A stretch of DNA of 64,000 nucleotides, from positions 772,408 through 836,407 of the forward strand of contig KL647303.1 in NCBI GenBank assembly GCA_000727475.1, written 5' to 3'. This stretch comes from Sarcocystis neurona. Lineage: Eukaryota; Apicomplexa; Conoidasida; Eucoccidiorida; Sarcocystidae. How positions within the stretch are numbered: the first letter of the stretch is position 1; every line of letters begins with the position of its first letter. Under the pieces are notes generated by a model. It made no database searches. It saw only the letters and a list, made by a program, of their open reading frames with translations, and was not told where the DNA came from. The position numbers were made by a program, and so were the translations under genes. Below, piece by piece: positions 21,703-33,700 of this stretch.

Positions 21703-24700
21703 GACAGGTAGATAGACGGACGGATATAATATATATGTGTGTAGTGTATATTAGATGTATCTCTCTAGACATATATATAAAATATATATCTATGCATGTG
21801 TGTATATACACGGGTGTGTATTCACACACACACACGCACACACACACACACATATATATATACACATACATACTAAATACAAACCCACATGAACAGATGA
21901 AATACACACGTAAATATATATGTATGTGCATATAGAAATATGTGTGCACGGCTACACACGCACATATACATACGCTTCCATATATGCAAGAAAGAGCGCG
22001 CTTGTGGGGAGTGGAGGCAGAGAGAAGGACTTCCCCACATTTTCACACACGGGGCGAAGTGACGCCCGCCGGTTATAGTATACACACATGAGCGTAAACG
22101 TTTCCACACACACATACATGTACAATCAAGAGAAAATACTGCCCAACAGAATTGTTTTGATGAAACTGGGGAGCTCGTTGTACTACGTCTGGCAGAAGAC
22201 CGGACGACGGAAGGAGCGCGGAGTTTTGCGGCCTAGCAGCAGCAGCAACAGCAGAGAAGAGCGCTCTGCTCTCTGTGTCGAAGAAGTGTTGCTGCAGCAC
22301 GCCCTGCGTGGGCCGAACGAAAGACGACCGACGGAGAGAAGGCGAAGGGAATAGAGGGAAACAGCGACGGGATGCGTCAACGCTTCTTCACCCAGTGCAA
22401 AGACAGGCGGTGTGAGGAGGCCAACACGAATGACACGACGATGAAGAAGAGCAAAGGAAGGCGAAGCAGAAGAACAGACGCGCGTTTAGAGACGCAGAAG
22501 ACCGATGCTACGCCTGGGACGCAGACGCACCGCGGCAGCAAACGCGTGTGGCCGATGCTGCCACAAACAGAGACACGTACATGCACACCACCCCACACAG
22601 ATGTCGCTGTTGCTAGAAAACTTCCCGCTGCTGCCGCAAATGTGACGCTGTGTTCCACCCCACGTGTCTTTCTTGCTCTCTCCCATTTTCTCCCTCTATC
22701 CCCCCGTTCTGTCTCTCTCCGTTTGTCTCTCCCTTTCTGTCTCTCCCTTCCCCTCCCTTTCACCGTCCCTCACTTTTCGTGTCTCTCCCTATTTGTCTCT
22801 TCCTTTCTGTCTTTCTTTCTTTTCCTTCCTGTTTTTTCTCGCTCTTTCTCTTTCTCTCCTTTTCTCTCTCTGCTCGGAATTTGGAGAGCGTGGGAGAGTA
22901 CGGACGCCGCTGCAGACAGCCCAGAGGAGGAGGCCGATGTGAAGGAAAAAGGAGAGACCCCAAACGCGATAATAAGAGGCCGTGAAGGGCGAAGGACGGA
23001 AAGAAGAGGAAGAAGGAACCCACAAGGAAGAAGATATATGGGACGAAGGGACGGTACACGAAAAAAGACACGTCCACAGAGTGATAGCACGGCAGCCGCG
23101 AAGCCGGGGAGAGCACAGCAACCGGAACGCCAGTAACAGCGGGGGCAGCAGCAGCAGTGGCAGCACGAGACCGCAGCCACACACCAACATCGGCAGCAAA
23201 AAGCGAACCGTGGCAACGGTGGCAGAGGAGAAAACACAACTGCAGCAACAGCAGCGAAAAGAGGACACGAGCGAAGCTGCGGCAGCAAAAACGACCACAG
23301 CGACAGCAGGAGTGGCAGAACGCGCATCCCACCGGCAACAGCAGGATGGGGGAGAGCAACACAGCAAAAGCAGCAGCAGCTGCTGCAGCAGCAGGAGCAA
23401 CAGTAGCAGCTGGACCGGTGGCAGCGGCAGGAACAGCTGCAGTAGCAGCAGGAGCAGCAGCAGCAGGAGCAGCAGCACTTACATCGTTGACTGCGAGAAG
23501 AACCCGGTCTCGTTCTAGTCCGACAACCCGACGCAAAAATTCCGACATGAACATCAGGCTGAAAAGAAAGGAACAAAAAAGGACGGAAGAAAATACAGGA
23601 GACAACACAACACGTGAACGAAGGAGAACCGTGTGGGGGCAGCACCCCTCGCATAAGTCAACCAAGACGCATACATACACCTCTACATACATGTGTAACT
23701 CTGACGTATCCATGCACGTACAAACATATACTATATATAGACATGCCGGTGTACATAGATTAATGGACAAATATTCATACAGTCACACTTTTCTATCCAA
23801 GAACAGGAAAACTCACCAGAATCTCCTGCAGATACATACAGGCGCACTACATACGTGGACCCATATAGATACATATATATATATATATATATATGCATTA
23901 CAGTGATACATTCCAGAAGAAACCCGTACACAAAAGAGAGGAAGATACACATATAGGTATAGACAGATAAATACAGGTAGATGTAGATAGACGGAGAGAG
24001 ATAGTAACATACTTGAACGTGGATCTCTAGAAATAGACAACGGCCAACACATCCGCATTACAAGCCACATCTGTTTTCCTTCACTCGCATGAATGTACAG
24101 ACAAATGTATATATATTTATGTACACCGCTATAATACGCGGGCACATTCACACACAGGCACACACAGGTGATGTACTGATATATATGCCCGGGACCTCTC
24201 CCACTTAGAGACGTGTACATAAACGGACCACAGCATCACAGACGCAGACGTATATACAGTACATACAGGCGAGTGAAGGACAAAGCCTGTGGCGCTGCTG
24301 CTGGGTTTGTTTGCCGCTGCACGTTCCTCGAAACAGACGTGTGAGACGCACACACAGCGGCAAACGAATAAAGCAGCCCGCCGCGGTCATGTGCACGTGT
24401 GTGGTCGGAGATGTCTGTGTCGCCCGCTCTGTTGGACTATATATCCTCCATTGAATTCTGCTCATAAGACAAAGACAGAGACAGGGAGACAAAGCCAGCG
24501 AGATAGCCCAGGGAGACGGAGACACGGGAGACGGAGAGCGCTGCTGCTCACCCGAAGCAAGCGGTCTGGGCTTTCTCCCGCGCGGCGCCGGGATGCAGGC
24601 GTTTGTGAACTTCTTCGACTTGTTGCAGGAAGCAGAGCTTTCTTCCTTCTCTGCTGAACACGTCCACGGTGAAGTCCGGCCTCCCTCGCGCCTGCAGCAC

Positions 24701-27700
24701 GTACTGTTGGGCAGGACGCACCACCAGCCACCCACGCCAAAGACCCACAACGTAGATCTTGCCACTACACAGACGTACCATAGCTTCATAGCATATACGT
24801 GCATATACATATACATATATATATGTATATGTGTACGTGCTTGTGTATACATAGACATTGTGTGTACGCTACAGGAATGTACTAGAAGCTTGCAAACACA
24901 CATGCTCACGCATACGATGGATTCAGGTATAGCACACGTGTATATCGTCAATCTCTATGTACACGTATATATATATATATGTGCGTTCTTGAGTCTGTTT
25001 ACATTACCCTGTGGCTATTCGGCGTATGGAACTCACCGTGTATACATATGAATGCGTACTCGTATATAGATATATATATATACATACACACATTCACATA
25101 CACAAAAGCGTGTCTCTCCCTACATACATCTGTCTACCTGTCTACATAGGTATATCTTTCCATACATCTGCAAAGATGAATGCGTATAAAGAGTGGAAGG
25201 AACGAGAGTTACCGCATGTTGTCCTGCGGCGGAAATATCTTCAACAGACGAATACACTGCTATACACAGACGACCACACTTGTATTTATGTATATATACA
25301 TATATGTGTGTACTTAGTCTGTCTCTCTTTCTCTCTATTCAGACACCTACGTTCCCCAGTCTCCTTTTCACTGCCGCTATTTCTTCTGGACGTCTTCTTG
25401 CGGGTGTCTTTACTTTTGCTGCTGTGCCTGCTGCACGTGCACGTATACGTCTGTATACGTATCGTAAATTTCATGCCGCGAGAGAAATACGTGCCAGTGC
25501 AGACAAAGATTACTGCGCCAGAAGTACCGATGGATACATACATATAAACACACATATACGTATGTATCTGTTTAATCGCGGGCATACATGGACGCAAAGA
25601 TATATCTACACGCACGACCTCGTTCTTCGATGTGAGAGCAGCGGCGCCAGACGAGCGGAGAGAACGCGGAAGTAAATACAGAAGACAAAAGGAGAAGAAG
25701 ACGGAAGGCGCGGGAAAAGCAGACGAAGACGCGGATTACGAAGAGGAAGAGGAACGCAGAGAAAAGACAGGACGGAGAAGAGGACGGGAGGAAAACAAAA
25801 CGTGCGTGAGGGCGACACACACAGCGACACACTTCCTCCACCTACAACAGATGTGCGTGGAAGAGGTACCTCGTTGAAATGGTAGAAGTTCTCGGTCGCA
25901 TAGAGCTGCATATCGCGATGGATTTCAAACGGCAGTCGTCCCACGCGCATCATCGTCTGCGCCATTTTCTGCAGCAGGAGGAGAAACGCGAGCAAAGAAA
26001 GGGACTCCCCGGACGGAGGAAGCGGCGAGGGGCGGAGGGGCGCGTCAAACGGAGAGCGTGTGGAGCAGAAGACACGAAGACGCGCCAAAAAAGGGACGCC
26101 GGGAGACGAAGACGAAAGAAAGGAACGGAGAAGAGGCAAAGTGGAAAAAAGAGACGGCGGAGACGAGGAGAGAGCGCGGAGACAGAGAGACGGTCGGAGG
26201 AAATGGTCGAAGAATGGCTCGTACAGACAGAAGGGGGACACGTGAAGAGAAGGAACTTCTTCGAGCAGAGAGAAACTACCAGCGTATACAAAAGACGAAG
26301 GCACTACACAAAAAACCCGGTTCAACAAAAGCGGAACCGCACAAGAGGTACACAAGTCCCAGACGGGAACGATGTACATACAAATACCTACATATATATA
26401 TATATATATGGGTAGATACACACACTTACACACGAACATACAAATATACATATATATATATATATAAATACATATACATAGAGAGATATGTGTCTATACA
26501 TATATAGATGGGTAGACAGATAGATACACACATACACACCTTTACATACAAACATACAAATACACAGGGGAAAGACAGAAAAGCTGCTGAGACATACACA
26601 CGAACACACAAAAACGTGTAGACACGCCTAGTCATATACCCACAGACATACGCAGAAAACGAAAAGGAGGTAGGAAATACATACAGTCACACACCTACAC
26701 ATATATATACATACGTACAGACACATACTCATGCATGCGTACATGTACATATATCTATGCAAGTATATGTGTGATATACACTTACGTACATATACAGGTA
26801 CACAGTGAAAGGAGGTACGAATCACACAAAGTCATATACATATATACATACATGCGTACGTGCACACACTTACGCATAAGCACATACGCATACACGTATG
26901 CACATATATATGTATATATATGTATATTAGGTATACACTTCCATACATACACAGGTACACAAAAAAGAAAAGGACGTAGGAGGTACGTACGTACATATAC
27001 ATATACATATGCGCATACGTACAGACACACACTTCAACGTGTGTACCTGTGCACACATGTACGCATACATATATATATATATATATATATTTGTATGCAT
27101 CTGTGTATGTATACATCTATATACTGGGTATACACATATACGTACACGAACACATTGACAGTTATATGATTCTATGTGCGTGTGTGCGCCTACTCATCCA
27201 TTTACGCGCACGTTTACATACGTGTATACGAATATATGTTTAAAGAACATACACCGCTGCGTACACATATATAGACGCACATATTTACATAGACGTATGG
27301 AGATCCATACAGGCACAGTACAGGTGCACGTATATAGAGACGCACGCGTACATACGCACAACAACTGCGCGTAGGAGGAACACTTCGGTCTACAGCGAAG
27401 CACCACATGTAGACGGGAGAAAATTTCTGCAGTTTTCTTGTCTCCTCCTTCACGCCTCTCTCTAATTATAGAAGGTCACGTTGGTGAGCTGGTACACTTT
27501 TCCTGTGTACTACTTCATGCGTGCGAGCAACGCAGAAAGAGCGACCGGAGAAAGGAGAAAAAGCAGCCGCAGAGACAGCAGCAAAAGTGAGACAATGGCG
27601 CTACGCACACAAAAAGGTACGAACGAGAAGACATCGCAGGCGCGAAGTTCTAAACGAACAAATCAACACACCAAAAAGTGGCCACCAGCATCGTTCTGTC

Positions 27701-30700
27701 CACACACACGTATGTCACCCGGTACGTACGTACACACACACATACATCCATATACATATATGTATAGGTAGATACAAGTATGAACATGTCTGGGACTATA
27801 CACATATAAATACCAGTACAATTTTCTCAACCTACACAGATACGTGCGTGTAACCGCGTGTGACATGTATGTATATATATGCATCCTTATATACACATAT
27901 ATACATGTACAGCTCTACTTATATATACATGTATATATTTGTAGGCGAAAGACGTGTATAGACGCCTAACATGTACGCATTTATTTGTGTCTACAGATGT
28001 GAGCCATTCTAGTTCGTGGTGTGCATATGGATGTATATGTATGTTTACGCGAAGACGTATGAGCAAATATACGACGACACACGAGTCCACAAAGACAGAC
28101 ATGTATGCACATGCATGTACCTTTAGCTATGTATTGCTGTGGGTTGCGATACACATACACACATGTATATATGCATTATATATGTATATATAGAGAGAAG
28201 CACATATACATATATATATTTGTATACAGGCAAGGACCTACATACAGGAATACACAAATTTATACAGTCTACCCGTTCTTTGACGAGATGTTTATACGTA
28301 GATATGTACGGCTGCAGCTTCGTACAAGTATGGACTTTATTCTCTCTCTTTGTGTAGAAGTGACGTGCGCACCTATGAATAGACCTGGAAAAAGAGCCTT
28401 TCTCCTTTCTTTTTCTCCCATAAATAGACGTAATGAACTTGTTGTCTACGTACGTGCATGCATGCCGTTCCGTCGGAGGTGCCTTGGGCCGCGACGCTTT
28501 CAATTTCCTGCAGTACATTCGCTTCCTGTTTCTTGAACAGAACCTGTAGCGTTTCATCTGTCTCCACTTTCTCCGCCACCCCTGGCCTCGGCAACTTTTT
28601 CCACTTTGCTAACTTCTCTTCCTCTTCCTCTTCTTCTTCTTCCGTATATTCGCGTGTCTCCGTCTCGCTGTCTCCGTAACGTTCTCCCGTCGCTGCTCCT
28701 GCGGCTGCGAACAGGCCGCTGTCTCGTGCCTTCCCATTTGTCTTCCTCCACCGTAGCTGTTCGGTCCCTTCCTCTTCTTCTCCTTTCGTTTCTGCTTCTG
28801 CTTCTGCTCGCGTCTCGCTGTCGTGCTGTCGCCTGTCTGTCCGCGCTTTCTCTGCCGCCGCGCGGCTGCTGCTGCTGCGCCGCTGCTGCTTCTGCTGCCT
28901 GCGCTTCACAGCTGCCGCCGCGGCCGCATGTTCCTCCAGGTCCTGCTGCTCCTCCTGCACCATCTTCGAAAAGTCTTCATCAAATGTTACTGCTGCAGCG
29001 GGAGAGGCGTTCACATGCACGCGTACGTCGGCCGGAAGACAGGGCACCGCAGCTTCAACAGGAAAGTCCCGCGTTGGCAGCGGCTCCGCGCCCTGTTCCA
29101 TCTGTCGCCTTCTTTCTTCCATCGCTTCCGAGACGCTCTCATGGATGTGCTGCAGCAGCGCATGCTGCCGTCCTGTGCATGCGTTCACACACGCGCAAAG
29201 AAGAAACGACGCCGGCACACGTGTGTACTATCTGTGTTCATGTATGTGTACATACATAAATACATATATACGTATATACAAAATGTACATCTATATGTAC
29301 GTCGAAATATACGTATGTATGTATATATATATATATATGTGTACACACATAAATATATATATATATATATTCATATGGATATATAAGCATGCGCGCGTAC
29401 TGTCTCGGCTCCTCAGTACGCCTCTCCCGTATTCTGACACCATCCCCGCGTAGTCCTAAATCTCGCTACCTATACACGTATATTAAATTATGTAACATAT
29501 ACACACACATACAGAGACAAACGTCCGTTAGTATACGCGCGTACACGTAGTCTACCCGGGCGCGGGCGCGCCAGGCGTCGTGCTGCTGCTGCTGCTGTCG
29601 CTGCTGTTGCTGTCGCGGCAGCTCGTGCGGCTGCTGCCTTTCTTGCTGGACGTGGGGGCCTGCTGCTGCATCTCGTTTTTTGCTGCTGCTCCTGCTGCTC
29701 AAGCTGTCTACAATATCTTCTGTTCTTTGTGCTGCCGCGTACCGAGTCCCAAGAAGCTCTTGGAGTAAACGACGTGTCGGCTGCGGCAGAGATCGACTTC
29801 AAAGAAATCTTCTGCTGCGTACGGCCCCCGGTGTCTCCGCACCGGAGGATACTGTCTCGTCTCCCCTTTCTCGAACAGTCGCTCCGAAGGATCCACGGCA
29901 CGCAAAACCGCCTGACCCGGATGCTGCTGCTGCTGTCGCCCCCGCCGCTCTTCCTTTTCGTCCTGCTGCAGCTGTTGCCGTGCGGCGTGCTTCGCAGTTG
30001 AAGAAGGCGCGTTTCCAGCGGCAGCCCCAGCTGCAGCGACAGCAGCAGTGTTACTGTCGCCAAACCCCACAGGACGACGCGGGGAAGGAGGAGGCGACAA
30101 GAACGGAGTGGTGAGAAGATTAGCAGCACGCGCTTCTGCAGGCAGCTGAAACACGACTTGTGCAGAAGCACCACCCATTTCCACCAGTCCCGCTCGCCAC
30201 GCACTGCTGCTGCTTCTCGGGCTGTCACTGCTGCTGCTGTTGCTCGCGTTGCTGTGTTCTTCACTGCCCTTCGTGGTGTTGGTCTTCTCGCTGTTGCTGC
30301 TGCTCGTTCTGCTCTTCTCCGGCCACTGCTTCTCCCCCCCCCCGGTCCTGTCCTTCGCAGGCGCGTCCTGCTGTGCTCCTTCGTCCTGCCGCTGCTGCTG
30401 TTGCGAAGGACAGAGGCGATGACGCCCAGCAGCAAAACTCAGCAGCGCGTCACTGCTTCTAAAGTTCCCCAGCAGCTGGTTCAATGCCACCCATCCCAAC
30501 ACGCCTTCCTCCGCGCCGGTTAAAACGCTAGCGCCTGCAGCTCCTGGTGGCAGCAGCAGACCCCACGTTGACAAAGATGCTCTCACCTGCAAAAAGTGCA
30601 CGGCCAGTACGGGGGAAACCAAAGAAGAAAAAAGTGGACGCGTGTAGAACACAGCGAAGGAGATCGGGAAAAGAGAACAACCAGCAAGAGTGATACAGAT

Positions 30701-33700
30701 GTGCCGAACACACCAGACATCCGTATGACGAATTAGAAAAGGATGCGATCCCCAGGCAGGCATGCAGCAGACGGGAAGAAGCAAAAAACAAAGCAACACA
30801 CTGGTGAGCGGGTAGCAGAAAGAGAAAACGGTGAGACACGAAGCACATCAAAAGAATAAGCCACCCAGCTGCAGAAGATCACGAGGGTGCAGCGCAGCAG
30901 AAATGCTGGCAGTTTGCCGCAACACTGCAGCAGCATCGACAGGGCATGTATCAGCCCAAAAGAGAAAGCACCTCGCTGCTGCAGCAAAGAGAACGCAGAA
31001 GAAGCAGCAGAACAGGCTACATGCGGGATCTTGGCACAGCCGCAGCAGCAGCGTCGCGGCAGCGGCTGCAGCAAACAGGCGCCGCTGCAACAGGAGCGGC
31101 CGCAACAGCAGCAGGAACGCTGTGAGGCGCAGCACCAAAACGACGTAGCAGCAGCAATGGCCCACAAGGCGGGTGCAGCAGCAGCACCAGCAGGAAAAAA
31201 CAGGGGAAAGTTCGTGGAAAGCGAACACCGGGAAGTTTCAAAGAAGTCGTCACGACAACAAAAGGTGCTGGAACTGTTGCTCTGCAGCACCTGTTGCTGC
31301 CGCTGCTGCTGTTCTGCCTCTGCTGTCCCTAAGGCCGCACTCCTCAAGCGGCACGCATTCACCGCAAGGAAAAGTGAGCCTGCTGCTTCGACAGCACGCC
31401 CCGACGGGTCCCGTACTTCTGCTACGCCTCGTATTCAGGTAAACACCTGCGTGTGCGCGTGTGTGTATAAACACAGATATATTTACATATATATATATAC
31501 ATAAATACATGTAGACAACCCAACTCATGCGTGTAAGTAAACAGACATATATCGGATTCAGTCCGAACATGCACACACGCAAGCTCATTCATACACACAC
31601 ATATATATACACAAGTGATATTCTGTCCCTCTCTCCCAATATACGTATGTACACACACACACACGTAACTTTGCACGACCTCTTCACACGATACTCATAC
31701 ATATGTGTATGGTTGACTACGTAAACATACAAGCACAGGCGCTACATATACATGTATATTCTCTCTGTTATATATATATATACACGTACATGTACACGGA
31801 CGCATCGGCACGATAGACATGTACGCATGTCCTCTCTTGGTGTGTCAATATACCTCCATATATGAACTCGTCCTCACACTGCATATGTATATATATATAT
31901 ATTCTGTCTCTGCGTGTGCTGATATATTTGTATGTGGGTGTATATATGTATTCTGAAGTATTTTGTTGAGAGGCACTTGAGTTGGACGGGGCAGCTGCAA
32001 GGAACCAGCAGGTGCTGCAACCTATTCAAGCTGCACGGCTGTCTCTGTCTCTCTCTGTGTCAGTCTCTCTCTGTCTTACCCTGTCTAACAACTTCTGCTG
32101 CTGCTCCAGCGGAAGAGCACGCATGCCTGCGGTTCCTCTGAAGAAAAGAAACGCCCGTTTCTGTTCTCTTGCCGCTGCAGGGACCACCGCCAAGACGAAA
32201 TTTCTCAGTTCGCCCAAATACTTCTCTAAACTCTCCTCCACGTCCTCCTGCCGCCCAAAACGCTCGTGAGCTGCTCCTGCGTCCGTTGCTGCTGCTGCAT
32301 TTGTTGCTGCTGCCTCTGCGTCTGCTGCTGCTGCTTTGCCTGTGCGGGCTGCCAGGCGTTGTCGTTCCCGACGCTCTTGCTCCCCTGCCTGAAAAACCAG
32401 GGCGCAGCCCGCAGATGTCCCAAGAAGCACACGTGTATACGCCCACAGACAGAAGCCGCAGAAGACCGCACCTACACGAGTTGAAGGCTCAGCTCCACAG
32501 AGACAGGCTTGAATTTTCCTGGATACTATGCGTCCAAAGACGTGCTCACATACACTCGCGCGCAACATTGATATAGATACACCGATCTACAGATGCATAT
32601 ATATACACATGTATACGTGTCTACATGTGTATAGACATACACGTGCGTACATATGATATATACACGTATACACATATGTAAGCACACACATATACGTACG
32701 TGTGGACACGCGTAGACACGCGCTCACATACACATATATACACAGACACACAGGTCCACATATATCTACACACAGACACAGGGGCGTATTTATTTATAAC
32801 ACGGTAGAGCAACATGCGGATCGCGCGTTGAGTATTTGTGCGTGCCTCCCCCCACGGGACGCGCCACACAAATCACACGTGCAGGAAGGAGGACAGTGCA
32901 AAACGTTGTACAGGAGGAGAAGTCTGTGCCAATGGCATGCATATATATACATATATATATATGCATCCATGGAGATACACGTGTGTACATATATATGATA
33001 AAGATGTATGTGTATGTATGTGTCTACATCTATCTATCGATCTATCTAAATGTATACACATTTCCTCCTCCGACGTAGAAACTTCTTTCTCGTGAGCCGT
33101 GGGATATAGACGGGAACACGACGTGGCCTTGGGCACGCAGCCGCTCTCTCACGGCCGTCTACAGAAGTGCCGACCCCGCGGGCCACTTGCACTTGCGTCT
33201 GTCTGCGAAATCAAAAAGCTGTCCATATAGACACGTCACCTTCATGTGAAGAAAACGCGGAAAACTTTGGAACTAACCGAGCTCCCTCATGCGCATACGT
33301 GTGTACACGGGCGTGAACAAGCATGCGGAAATTTACACATTTGCACTCAGAGATATCCGTGTAGACCCATTCAAATATACATACATCAGAATATCGATAC
33401 GCACACGTACATAGATATATACTTGGAGCGCTACATGTATATTTGTGGTTATTAATATATATACATATCTATGTGTAGCATTATATATATAAGCGTGTAG
33501 AATACAAACTACATAAAGACGAATGAACAGATATAGAGATAACTGTAAGCCGTCGCTTCTGGGAAGACGATTTCCTCGAATAAAATCAGAGGGGCGCATT
33601 TGCGATCACCGTGACACGTGACTTCCTTGTGAGGGACGAAGCGTTCTGCAGGTGCTACAAACAAAGTTTCTGCCAAAGAAACACTGCAACTTTTTTTCGA

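Noticed and set aside
22760..23770. A 336-codon minus-strand Ala/Cys/Leu-rich frame
   Set aside because: Only its first part is the real apyrase exon 7; the rest starts exactly at a strong GTAAGT donor and is triplet and polypyrimidine intron sequence.
25606..26451. A 281-codon minus-strand Ser/Leu-rich frame
   Set aside because: It arises from GA-rich intron DNA; only the 33 codons of exon 5 inside it are conserved.
28606..29259. Plus-strand frames of about 200 codons over apyrase exon 4
   Set aside because: They are the antisense of a GAG/CAG-rich coding exon whose minus-strand reading continues the apyrase.
29466..29702. A Gln-rich candidate apyrase exon between exons 3 and 4
   Set aside because: Its phase does not match exon 4, whereas exon 3 joins exon 4 directly in phase and restores the family motif.
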